From positions 4,898,001 through 4,962,000 of the forward strand of contig NZ_CP133671.1 of the NCBI RefSeq assembly GCF_031326345.1: DNA of 64,000 nt, written 5' to 3'. A program made the position numbers and the translations under genes. The DNA comes from Aureispira sp. CCB-E. GTDB lineage: Bacteria; Bacteroidota; Bacteroidia; Chitinophagales; Saprospiraceae. This document shows, one piece after another, positions 35,596 to 44,575 of the stretch (its first letter is position 1; each line of letters begins with the position of its first letter). The notes below the pieces were generated by a model. It did not search any database, had not been told where the DNA came from, and saw nothing but the letters and a program-made list of their open reading frames with translations.

Positions 35596-38148
35596 TTATT
35601 TAGGTTCAAACCCAAGGACAATATTAAAGGCTCCATAGTCAGTTACTTTAGTACTTCCGTTCAAATGTGGCTTATCAAAACCTATTCCGTAGTCAAATCC
35701 AAGTGTTCCAAACATTGGCAAGAACACACGTACCCCAGCTCCTACTGAACGTTTTAATTGGAATGGGTTATAATCTTCAAATTTTGACCAAGCGTTTCCT
35801 GCTTCTGCAAATGCTAACACCCAAATAGTAGCACTTGGATTTGGAGAAATCAAGTAACGCAATTCCATTGTAATTTTATTATAAATAGCTGCCCCTTGTG
35901 CATTAGCAGCAGAAACATCCGTTACAGGATCACGATATCCTCTCAAAGAAATGATATCTTTTCCTTGCAATCCTTGGAAATTAGAAATTCCATCTCCTCC
36001 TAACTCATAACGCTCAAATGGTGACAAACCAACGTTTGGATTGTAGAAGCCTAAGAATCCCATTTTAACACCAACTTTTACTACAAAGTTTTTCACGATC
36101 TTTCCGTACCACTCTGCCAAGAAATCCCATTTGTGGTATTCCAACAATTCAAATTTCTTTGCAGGATCCATCAACGCATAATCCGAAGCCGATTTATTAT
36201 CAAACAAAGAGTATGGAATTGTCAATTTCAAGGTCAATGAAATATTAGAGCCTTTCTGAGGGAAAATTGGATTGTCGATAGAGTTTCTTGAAATAGTTTG
36301 GCTCAAACTCAAGTTGTGGAATGATCCTGTTGGAATTTCAAAATCATAACGACGCAACAAATCCATGTTCTGATAATTCAAACTAATTTGATACACAAAG
36401 AAATCATCAGGAAAACGCAAACGAGTTCCTAAACCAATAGAAGCTCCCGTAATTTGCAAGCGTTGGAATGCAGAACTTTCTTGACTAAATCCATTGTTAA
36501 AATTCGTATGATAAGCAGAAATTGTAAAGGCATTTGGTTTCTTGCCTCCCAACCATGGTTCTGTGAAAGAGAAGTTGTACGACTGATAAAAACGACCGTT
36601 TGTCTGAACACGCAAAGACAATCGTTGACCATCACCTTGTGGCAAAGGATTCCAAGCTTCTGGTTTTAATAAATTTCTCAAAGAAAAATTATTGAACGTA
36701 ACCCCAAGTGTACCAATAACTCCACGACCAACACCACCCCATCCAGCAGACAATTCTAACTGATCCGATGGACGTTCCTCGACGATATATTCAATATCTA
36801 CCGTTCCTCGTTGAGGATTGACAGGCGTATTGATTTGAATATTCTCTGGATTAAAATAGTTCAAAGCTGTTAGCTCTCGTTGAGAACGAATAATATCAGA
36901 ACGGCTAAATTTATTGCCTGGCAACGTTCTCAACTCGCGACGGATAACGTGCTCGTGCGTACGATCATTTCCTTTTATAATCACATTGGCAATAATAGCA
37001 ATTGGTCCCTCTGAAATACGAATTTCTAAATCTACGGAATCTTCTCGAACACCTTTTTCGATAGGCGTTGCATCAAAAAACAGGTATCCATTGTCCATAT
37101 AAAGCGTACTAATATCTCGACCGTTACGATCAAACTTCAAACGAGTTTGAATCAGCTCTTCATTGTACACATCTCCTTTTTTGATACCTAAAATATTATC
37201 TAAGATACGATCAGAGTAGGTTGTATTTCCTCTAAATACAATATCACCAAAAACATAAGTTGCTCCTTCGTCAATATGAATATCAATATTCATGACTTTG
37301 CGCTTCCCTTTTTGAACTAGATAAACAGAATCTTTTGTGATAACAGCATCTCTATGTCCTAGGTTATTATAAGCAGCAATAATATTTTTTTTGTCTTGTT
37401 CGTATTCTTTTTGAATAAACTTAGAAGGTTTGAAGATAGCCCAAATATTATTGCGTTTGGTTTCTTTCATAGAGCGATAAAGCTTTCCCTTTTTCATCTT
37501 TTCAACACCATGAAAATTGATATTGGCAATACGAACACGCTTTCCTTTCTTGATATTGAAAACCCAACGAACCGAATTTTTAAGAATTTTATCTTCTTCT
37601 TCAATCACTTCTATTTCTACGTCTAAAAATCCTTTTTCGATATAGATTTCTTTTAAGGCTTGTACAGCGTGCAGTTTCATAGCAGGAGTTGCCGCACGAC
37701 CTTTTTGAAGATAACGCTTTGTAGCTGCATTAGCATCATCATGCTGACCTTTCGGAATACCTTTGTATCCATGACGAGCAAAACGTGGATATTCTTTTAC
37801 TTTGATTTCTAAGAATACAATATCTCCAATTTTCTTTTGAATGTTAATATTAACATCTACAAACAGTCCTTGTTTCCATAGTTTTCGGATCGCTTTAGAA
37901 ATCTGATCACTAGGAATACGAATTGTTTTGCCTACTGTTAATCCAGATAAAGCAATGATTCCATTGGCATCTGTATAATTTGCTCCTACAACCTCTATCC
38001 CACCAATCTCATAAGTTTGTGGTTCGCTATAATCAATCAATGGTGCAGGTTCTAACGAATCTAATTTTTCTTCTGTCGCTTGTGCCCAAGTACTTTGGTT
38101 CGATAACAACAACACAGCGCATACTACACTAAATAACCTCTGAATCAT
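35596..38148 (-). CDS. bamA: BamA/Omp85 outer-membrane insertase (paralogue 1)
   Basis: A signal peptide (to TWAQ, about residue 23) precedes five POTRA-type domains (about 45-460). The first begins YEIGGIEVVGANYTDANGI, and a later one contains IIKGNDRTHEHVIRRELRTLPG. The C-terminal half is a 16-strand Omp85 beta-barrel, with landmarks ELSAGWGGVGRG, YNFSFTEPWLGGKKPN and RGYRD, ending in an aromatic strand (FNIVLGFEPK). BamA inserts beta-barrel proteins into the outer membrane. Length (850) fits. A close paralogue lies 455 bases upstream on the same strand, and which of the two is the main BamA cannot be decided from sequence. The hairpin at 35508-35543 follows. Confidence 0.9.
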   Translation of the reverse strand: MIQRLFSVVCAVLLLSNQSTWAQATEEKLDSLEPAPLIDYSEPQTYEIGGIEVVGANYTDANGIIALSGLTVGKTIRIPSDQISKAIRKLWKQGLFVDVNINIQKKIGDIVFLEIKVKEYPRFARHGYKGIPKGQHDDANAATKRYLQKGRAATPAMKLHAVQALKEIYIEKGFLDVEIEVIEEEDKILKNSVRWVFNIKKGKRVRIANINFHGVEKMKKGKLYRSMKETKRNNIWAIFKPSKFIQKEYEQDKKNIIAAYNNLGHRDAVITKDSVYLVQKGKRKVMNIDIHIDEGATYVFGDIVFRGNTTYSDRILDNILGIKKGDVYNEELIQTRLKFDRNGRDISTLYMDNGYLFFDATPIEKGVREDSVDLEIRISEGPIAIIANVIIKGNDRTHEHVIRRELRTLPGNKFSRSDIIRSQRELTALNYFNPENIQINTPVNPQRGTVDIEYIVEERPSDQLELSAGWGGVGRGVIGTLGVTFNNFSLRNLLKPEAWNPLPQGDGQRLSLRVQTNGRFYQSYNFSFTEPWLGGKKPNAFTISAYHTNFNNGFSQESSAFQRLQITGASIGLGTRLRFPDDFFVYQISLNYQNMDLLRRYDFEIPTGSFHNLSLSQTISRNSIDNPIFPQKGSNISLTLKLTIPYSLFDNKSASDYALMDPAKKFELLEYHKWDFLAEWYGKIVKNFVVKVGVKMGFLGFYNPNVGLSPFERYELGGDGISNFQGLQGKDIISLRGYRDPVTDVSAANAQGAAIYNKITMELRYLISPNPSATIWVLAFAEAGNAWSKFEDYNPFQLKRSVGAGVRVFLPMFGTLGFDYGIGFDKPHLNGSTKVTDYGAFNIVLGFEPK

Positions 38149-38603
38149 AATATTTTTTATAATAATAACAATTTTAAACCAGCATTGTGGCTCTCAATGT
38201 CACACCCAATCATAAACAATCATTATTTTTTGGATTGTTTAGTTATATTTAGATGCCATTAAAAAGTCCATTTTATTGTGGCTACATTTATCAAACTAAT
38301 TTTGTCGTGCAACAATATGGTACAAAGACCATACAATTACTATTCTTAAACGTCTGATTACTGTAATATCTTATCTATAAATTTTACTCAAACCTATAAA
38401 CGATAATTTTTGCACAAAAGTAAGGTAATCTAATAGCAATAAGAAAATATATCTATTAAAATCGCAAAAAAGAGGTCAGTTATTTTTGATTTTAATCCAG
38501 TTAAGAATAGACATTATCACGAATAGAGTTGTATAGGTGAGAAAGCAAGATGTTTTTGTAGGCATACCATTTCATTCGTGATCATGTCTAATATTGTTTA
38601 AAA
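38149..38603. other. Spacer between the two bamA paralogues
   Basis: No gene is visible. A minus-strand TACTTTTG box (38422-38415) fits the -7 pattern about 270 bases before paralogue 1, without a well-spaced TTG. I found no terminator hairpin with a T-tract after paralogue 2. Confidence 0.45.
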
Positions 38604-41120
38604 TTATTTTGGTTCGACTCCCAACACTATATTAAAGGTTCCATACTTTGTAAAATCTTTCACGCCACTCAAATTAGGTTTGTCAAAACCAATTCCATAA
38701 TCGACTCCTAGTGTACCAAACATTGGCAAAAAGATGCGAAAACCTAAACCTGCCGATCGTTTTAAATCAAAAGGGTTGTAATCTTTTGCATTCGACCAAG
38801 CATTTCCTGCTTCTAGAAACGCCAAAGCCCATATAGTAGCACTTGGATTAGGAGAAATCAGATAGCGAAACTCTAAACTAAACTTATTATAAATTGTAGC
38901 ACCAGCGCCATTCGCTGCCAAATCACCCAATTCGTACCCTCGCATAGAAATCACATCTCGTCCTTGAACAGTTTGAGGATTAGACAAACCATTTCCCCCC
39001 AATTCGTACCGATCAAAAGGAGTTACCCCTAAATCTGGATTATAATAGCCCAAGAATCCCATTTTGCCTCCTATTTTCACAACAAAATTCTTGGCGATTT
39101 TTCCATACCACTCCGTCGTAAAATCCCACTTGTGATACTCGACCAATCGGTCTTTTGTCCCTGAGGTTTCATTATTGTTTGACAACAAAGAATACGGCAA
39201 TGTAAAACTCATACTTAGAGCAATATTGGAGCCTTTTGTTGGAAAAATTGGATTGTCAACAGAATTTCTAGAAATAGTTTGATTAAAACTCAAGTTGTGG
39301 TACGTTCCTGAAGGAACATTGATGTCATCCCAACGCAACAAATCCATTTTCTTATAGTTCAGGCTTGCCTGATAGACAAAAAAGTCGTCTGGAAAACGCA
39401 AACGAGTTCCCCACCCTATCGTTGCACCTGTTACCTGCAAACGTCTCAATGCCGAACTCTCTTCGGTGTACCCATTGGTAAAGTTAGAATAATAAGCAGA
39501 AAACGTTAGAGAATTAGGCTTTTTGCCCCCCAACCAAGGTTCTGTAAAAGAAAAATTATACGATTGATAACTAGGTCCATTGGTTTGTATTCTAAACGAT
39601 AGCGTTTGACCATCTCCTGCGGGCAAAGGATTCCAAGTTTTGGGCTGAAAAAACTTGCGCAAAGAAAAATTTGTCAATTTAATCCCTGCGGTTCCAAAAA
39701 CGGTCGTCCCTCCCCAACCTGCGGATAACTCTATTTGGTCAGAAATTTTCTCTTCTAAGACATATTCAATATCTACGGTTCCTCGTTCTATATTAACTGG
39801 GGTATTAATCTGCATCGTTTCTGGATTAAAATAATTTAATGCCATCAATTCTCTTTGAGAACGAATCAAATCAGAACGACTAAAATTATTTCCTGGCAAG
39901 GTTCTCAGTTCACGGCGAATAACATGTTCACTAGTTCTAGTATTGCCAATAATTCTAACCGCACCAATTTTGGCAACCGGTCCTTCTACGATACGAATTT
40001 CATAATCAATCGAATCTTCTCGAATTCCTTTTTCGATTGGATCAACTCTAAAAAACAGGTGCCCATTATCCATATAAAGCGTTTTTAGGTCTCTCCCATT
40101 TTTGTCAAATTCTAGACGAGTCGTTAATAAATCTTTGTCATAAATGGCTCCTTTTTCGATGCCTATAATGTTTTTTAAAATTCGATCGGAGTAAATGGTA
40201 TTTCCTTTGAATTTTATACTTCCAAAACGATAAATATTTCCTTCTTCTACCTGCATATCAATATGCAAAACCTTCCTATTTTTCTTCTGAACAAAGTATA
40301 CAGAATCTTTTAGGATACGAGCATCCCGATGCCCGATAGAATTATAATAAGCTATCAAGTTATTTTTATCCACCTCGTATTCTTCTTGAATAAACTTAGA
40401 TGGTTTGAAGATCGCCCAGAAGTTGTTGCGTTTTGTTTCTTTCATCGAACGATACAATTTGCCTTTTTTAGCATTTTTGACCCCGTGAAAGTTGATTTTT
40501 GCAATCCGTACACGTTTTCCTTTTTGAATATTAAATATCCATCGAATGGAATTTTTTAGAATGACGTCCTCTGTTTCGTCCACCTCAATAGCAACGTCCA
40601 AAAAACCTTTTTCTATATAAAGTTTTTTTAACGCATTGATAGCGCTTTGTTTCATAGCAGGAGTTGCTGCTCGCCCTTTTTGCAAATATCGTTGAACAAC
40701 AGCATTTGCATCATCGTGTTGCCCTTTTGGAATTCCTTTGTACCCATGGCGAGCAAACCGTGGATATTCTTGTACTTCAATTTCTAAAAACACAATATCC
40801 CCTATTGTTTTTTCTATATTGATCGCTACATCTACAAAAAGTTGTTGCTTCCAAAGATTTCTAATTGCCTTGCTGATTTGATCACTAGGTATACGTATGG
40901 TTTCACCTATAGTAAGCCCTGTGATGGCTATAATTCCATTTGCATCGGTATATATTGCCCCTTTAACATTAATACCTCCTATTTCATAGGTCTGTGTGTG
41001 GTTATAATCTAGCATTTTTGCCTCATTACTATCTACCAAAGGGCTATTTTTTTGTGCGTATAAATTGGTCCATAATAATGTCAACCCTAAAGTTGAGGCA
41101 AAGAGTGTCCTTTTTATCAT
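38604..41120 (-). CDS. BamA/Omp85 outer-membrane insertase (paralogue 2)
   Basis: ATG 41120 gives a signal peptide (MIKRTLFASTLGLTLLWTNL, cleavage after YAQ). The frame continues to 41240, but that extension crosses a promoter-like box and is unlikely. The 838 residues follow paralogue 1 throughout: POTRA domains starting YEIGGINVKGAIYTDANGI, the segment RTSEHVIRRELRTLPG, and a barrel with YNFSFTEPWLGGKKPN, RGYELGD and the same C-terminal strand. Divergence is greater in linkers and some barrel loops. It is a tandem duplicate and could be specialised for another client set, or provide a second copy with different regulation. Both remain open, and the reading frame is intact. Confidence 0.88.
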   Translation of the reverse strand: MIKRTLFASTLGLTLLWTNLYAQKNSPLVDSNEAKMLDYNHTQTYEIGGINVKGAIYTDANGIIAITGLTIGETIRIPSDQISKAIRNLWKQQLFVDVAINIEKTIGDIVFLEIEVQEYPRFARHGYKGIPKGQHDDANAVVQRYLQKGRAATPAMKQSAINALKKLYIEKGFLDVAIEVDETEDVILKNSIRWIFNIQKGKRVRIAKINFHGVKNAKKGKLYRSMKETKRNNFWAIFKPSKFIQEEYEVDKNNLIAYYNSIGHRDARILKDSVYFVQKKNRKVLHIDMQVEEGNIYRFGSIKFKGNTIYSDRILKNIIGIEKGAIYDKDLLTTRLEFDKNGRDLKTLYMDNGHLFFRVDPIEKGIREDSIDYEIRIVEGPVAKIGAVRIIGNTRTSEHVIRRELRTLPGNNFSRSDLIRSQRELMALNYFNPETMQINTPVNIERGTVDIEYVLEEKISDQIELSAGWGGTTVFGTAGIKLTNFSLRKFFQPKTWNPLPAGDGQTLSFRIQTNGPSYQSYNFSFTEPWLGGKKPNSLTFSAYYSNFTNGYTEESSALRRLQVTGATIGWGTRLRFPDDFFVYQASLNYKKMDLLRWDDINVPSGTYHNLSFNQTISRNSVDNPIFPTKGSNIALSMSFTLPYSLLSNNNETSGTKDRLVEYHKWDFTTEWYGKIAKNFVVKIGGKMGFLGYYNPDLGVTPFDRYELGGNGLSNPQTVQGRDVISMRGYELGDLAANGAGATIYNKFSLEFRYLISPNPSATIWALAFLEAGNAWSNAKDYNPFDLKRSAGLGFRIFLPMFGTLGVDYGIGFDKPNLSGVKDFTKYGTFNIVLGVEPK

Positions 41121-41615
41121 AATTATTTTTATAATAAAATTATTGTTATATAATATAATAACTACCTTATAAGTGGATGTACTTTTTATAAGGAAACTGT
41201 AATTTAAAAGTGAAATTTGAAGCTGTATTTGGTGCTTCAAAGGTATAAACGTGCAGAAAAAAAAAAGGGCAAGTAATTTGCAAAAAACACCTCTCTTAAA
41301 ATTATCTTAAATGTGGTAAGAAAACTAATTCTTGTCCTTTGTATTTAAGCATAAGCCACTTCTTAAGAATAAATTCCTGTAAAGATTTTAAGATCTACTT
41401 TTTCAACTGCTTCTAATGTTGTATATTCACGATAATTACTAAATATTATTACACCTAGAATTGTATAGATGTGGAATGCCTACATCATCTCTAATTCAAA
41501 TTTAGAGTAATCGTTCAAAAAAATAATCCCATTTTTTGTTATTATTTTTCTGACCTCTTCTTAAAACAATTCTTGATGATATTTACTTGTTTAATTTTTA
41601 AAAACAAATTATAAG
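41121..41615. other. Divergent upstream region
   Basis: This lies between bamA paralogue 2 and the IPNS-like oxygenase. Besides the minus-strand -7 box it is AT-rich. I see no gene and no repeat. Confidence 0.5.
41238..41245 (-). promoter_or_regulatory. -7 promoter box for bamA paralogue 2
   Basis: TACCTTTG on the minus strand matches TAnnTTTG and lies about 118 bases before the chosen ATG. No TTG sits at the usual distance, so the support is partial. Confidence 0.35.
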
Positions 41616-42575
41616 ATGGCTTTACAGACCGTTCCAACTGTTGACTACCATGATTTTACATCTGGCGATGCTCAAAAACGCAAACAATTTATCCAAGACT
41701 TAGGAGATGCTTTCTCTCAAATTGGGTTTGTTATTGTCAAAAATCATGGCGTATCGGAAGAACTACGTCAAGAACTTTTTGAAGTTTCAAAAAATATTTT
41801 CGATCAACCACAAGAAATAAAACAAAAATACGAAGACTTAAACAACGGTGGACAAAGAGGCTACATTTCTAAAGGTAGAGAAACTGCCAAAGGAGAAAAA
41901 GTACCTGATTTAAAAGAATTTTGGCATATTGGTCAAGAAGTAGTTAACGAGCCTGCTCTAAAAGCAGAATACCCTGACAATATTTGGATGGAAGAAGTTC
42001 CTTCTTTGGAGACCGTAGGCAAAAAAATATACAGTACATTTGAGCAAACAGGTCGTAATTTATTGCGTGCTATTGCGTTATACTTAGGACTAGAGGAGAA
42101 CTACTTTGATGCAAAAATTCACAATGGCAATAGTGTGCTTCGCTTGTTGCATTATTTCCCTGTCAAAAATTTGGATGAAATAGAAGAAGGTGCTGTTCGT
42201 GCTGCTGCACATGGTGACATCAACTTGATTACATTGTTAATGGGTGGATCTGCCAAAGGATTACAAGCCAAAAACTCTGCGGGAGAATGGGTCGATGTTT
42301 CTCCAAAAGAAAATGAAATTGTTATCAATATTGGTGATATGCTACACCGCCATACCAATGGTCGTTTAAAATCTACTATTCACCGTGTCATCAATTTGGA
42401 CAAGGAGTCAATGCGTTTTCCTAGATATTCTGCTCCGTTTTTCTTACACCCACGCAGCGATATGGATTTGTCTTGTTTAGACAGTTGTGTTTCTGAAGAC
42501 AATCCTAAAGCTTACGAAGATATTACAGCTGGTGAGTTTCTAGATGAACGTATCCGAGAGCTTGGTCTGAAATAG
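41616..42575 (+). CDS. Isopenicillin N synthase-like 2OG-Fe(II) dioxygenase
   Basis: The N-terminal DIOX_N region (VPTVDYHDFTSGD, then GFVIVKNHGV) is followed by a double-stranded beta-helix with iron ligands His199 and Asp201 (AAHGDINLITLL) and His256 (STIHRVIN). The 2-oxoglutarate-binding pair is Arg270 and Ser272 (RYSAPFF). This is the pattern of the IPNS/ACC-oxidase/gibberellin-oxidase family. Bacterial members hydroxylate or desaturate small molecules; the substrate here is unknown, and no antibiotic-synthesis genes lie nearby. Length (319) is typical. The gene stands alone and shares a hairpin with the convergent AlkB gene. Confidence 0.88.
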   Translation: MALQTVPTVDYHDFTSGDAQKRKQFIQDLGDAFSQIGFVIVKNHGVSEELRQELFEVSKNIFDQPQEIKQKYEDLNNGGQRGYISKGRETAKGEKVPDLKEFWHIGQEVVNEPALKAEYPDNIWMEEVPSLETVGKKIYSTFEQTGRNLLRAIALYLGLEENYFDAKIHNGNSVLRLLHYFPVKNLDEIEEGAVRAAAHGDINLITLLMGGSAKGLQAKNSAGEWVDVSPKENEIVINIGDMLHRHTNGRLKSTIHRVINLDKESMRFPRYSAPFFLHPRSDMDLSCLDSCVSEDNPKAYEDITAGEFLDERIRELGLK

Positions 42576-42595
42576 TCCTTTTACAACAAGGAATC

Positions 42596-42635
42596 GATTT
42601 GAAAACCTCTAAGATAAGATAGAGGTTTTCAAATT
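42596..42635. terminator. Bidirectional terminator between two oxygenase genes
   Basis: A 14-bp perfect stem (ATTTGAAAACCTCT with its reverse complement, 42597-42610 and 42621-42634) can extend by outer and inner pairs. AT-rich flanks lie on both sides of this convergent pair. Confidence 0.8.
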
Positions 42636-42652
42636 TTAACTTGTTCATTCCA

Positions 42653-43249
42653 TTATTCATAAACTCTCAATGTAACAGAAATTCTTCTGTTTTTAAATCG
42701 AGCAAAATGCGGCACTTCATGTGTCCACCCTTTATTAGTCGCCCAAGGTATAATCACTACCGTTCCATCCTCTACCTTAAAATCTTGATAGCCTTTTTCT
42801 CTCCAAGGACGAAATCTAAAAATACGCTCCTCCCCCAATGATATGGTTACAATAGGGCTACCTTCTTTCAAACCAACAACAGCATCTCGATGTGGTCCTA
42901 TATAATGCTTTTTTTCTCCCTCATACCAATTGAGTAACAAGCCATTTAAAGAGGGATGAATTTCTTTTTTGCACCAATCTAAAAACAACTTCAACACAGG
43001 GCTAATAGGCAAAGCATTTTGTTTGGAGCCTGTGTATTTGTAATCAAACCCATAAGCCTGTTGCCAACGTGGTGTTGGCACTTCTTTTCCCAAAATTTTC
43101 ACCACATGATACTCATCAGGATGTGTATTCCATAATGTATCAAAATCTGGTAATTGTGCTTTTAATTCTGAAGGAATGGCACCAATATAAATTGGATGGA
43201 TAGCATTGAGATAATGTTCTTCAAATAAGTCTTTATTCATAACAATCAA
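42653..43249 (-). CDS. alkB: AlkB-like 2OG-Fe(II) oxygenase (alkylated DNA repair)
   Basis: The iron ligands are His120 and Asp122 (GPHRDAV) and His177 (WTHEVPH). The 2OG-binding arginines are in RRISVTLRVY (Arg189 and Arg195), and the substrate-lid Asn-x-Tyr is in LLNWYEGEKKHYIGPH. The overall shape matches bacterial AlkB-like proteins of about 200 residues, which remove methyl groups from DNA or RNA bases by oxidation. An ATG three codons further in (MNKDLFEE, 43240) is an equally possible start. The gene stands alone, and an Ada regulator is not visible in the window. Confidence 0.85.
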   Translation of the reverse strand: MIVMNKDLFEEHYLNAIHPIYIGAIPSELKAQLPDFDTLWNTHPDEYHVVKILGKEVPTPRWQQAYGFDYKYTGSKQNALPISPVLKLFLDWCKKEIHPSLNGLLLNWYEGEKKHYIGPHRDAVVGLKEGSPIVTISLGEERIFRFRPWREKGYQDFKVEDGTVVIIPWATNKGWTHEVPHFARFKNRRISVTLRVYE

Positions 43250-43403
43250 CTGTTTTAACTTTTAAAAAACTTATTGAGTATTTCTAGTTCCTAAAATTAG
43301 CTGTTTTGTGTTCATTTTTAACAATAGGCTGCTAAATTTTTAATCTTTTTTTAGAGCATTAATTTTAGCACCATATTATTATTATTAATACACCATTGAT
43401 TAT

Positions 43404-44567
43404 TTAAACTAACATTAATAAATATCCCAACAAAGCACCTCCTAGCACTACCCACATTGCATTTATTTTCTTAAAACCAAAAACTAGCACTGCTCCAAAA
43501 ATCGCAATGACACATGCCCGCCAATCAGGCATCCAAGAAGCAGTAACCAACAATGTTTCCAAACTCATTTCAATAAGAACATTGACCATAACTGCCAACG
43601 CAGCAACATTAACAGAGTCTAAAAAGAAACCTAAAGGTTTTGAAGAACGCATCTTAGGCACCAATGGATTCAGCAACCACACAAAAATAAAAGAAGGTAA
43701 AAAGATTCCCAATGTAGCTGCAATTGCTCCTGTCCAACCCGCCAATTGATAGCCTATAAAAGTTGCCGTAGACAGAACAGGACCTGGCGTAAATTGCCCT
43801 GCGGCAATTGCATCAATCAACTCTGCACGAGTTAATAATCCTTTCATGACTAATTCAGCATCTAGGTAAGCAAATAAAACATACCCACTGCCATACAATA
43901 CGGAACCGACTTTCAGAAAACTCCAAAAAACGGTTCCACCAGAAATTTTAGCAGTTGCCGTTCCTCCTGTTTGTAATAACAAAATTGGAAAAATAGACTT
44001 CGGATGATTCTGCCATTGGCTTCTTCCCATAAAAAAAAGTGTCCCAACAATACCTGCTACTAATAATGCCACAATTTCATTAACCCCCAATAAACTAACA
44101 ACTAAAACAAGTCCTCCTAAAACCCCCAATGCTTTGCTTTTTAAAGCCTTTTTGCTCAATTTATAAACAGCCCCTGCTATAATCGCCAAAACGGCAGGTT
44201 TTATTCCAAAAATCAAAGGTGCAACCGCAGGAAGGGCACCATACTGAACATAAAACCAAGCAAAAATTCCTGTAATGACAACCGCAGGAAAGATAAAACA
44301 AATTCCTGCAACAAACAGCCCCAATACACCTGCCCGTTCATGCCCACAATGCATCGTCATCTCGGTAGAATTAGGTCCAGGTATCAGATTGGTCGCCCCC
44401 ATCAAATCCAAAAAATGTTGGCGACTCATCCACTTTCGCTTTGTCACCAATTCATCTTCCATCATAGCAACATGAGCGGCAGGTCCTCCAAAAGCAATAC
44501 ATCCTAGCTTAAAAAACACCTGTGCCACTTCCCATATAGTGCCCTTATTATTTTTTTGGTTTGTCAT
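43404..44567 (-). CDS. chrA: Chromate transporter (ChrA, CHR family)
   Basis: The 387-residue inner-membrane protein has two homologous halves of about six helices. The first has the CHR signature FFKLGCIAFGGPAAHVAMME and later NLIPGPNSTEMTMHCG. The second has FLKVGSVLYGSGYVLFAYL and ITAGQFTPGPVLST-type sequence (AIAAGQFTPGPV). CHR proteins export chromate, probably by proton or sulfate coupling; some are annotated only from similarity and move other anions. The gene starts 8 bases after the stop of the anchor-L/OmpA gene, so the two may be one transcript, although a functional link is not obvious. Confidence 0.9.
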   Translation of the reverse strand: MTNQKNNKGTIWEVAQVFFKLGCIAFGGPAAHVAMMEDELVTKRKWMSRQHFLDLMGATNLIPGPNSTEMTMHCGHERAGVLGLFVAGICFIFPAVVITGIFAWFYVQYGALPAVAPLIFGIKPAVLAIIAGAVYKLSKKALKSKALGVLGGLVLVVSLLGVNEIVALLVAGIVGTLFFMGRSQWQNHPKSIFPILLLQTGGTATAKISGGTVFWSFLKVGSVLYGSGYVLFAYLDAELVMKGLLTRAELIDAIAAGQFTPGPVLSTATFIGYQLAGWTGAIAATLGIFLPSFIFVWLLNPLVPKMRSSKPLGFFLDSVNVAALAVMVNVLIEMSLETLLVTASWMPDWRACVIAIFGAVLVFGFKKINAMWVVLGGALLGYLLMLV

Positions 44568-44575
44568 TTTATTTT

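Noticed and set aside
41121-41240. N-terminal extension of BamA paralogue 2
   Set aside because: It precedes a normal signal peptide and overlaps a promoter-like box.
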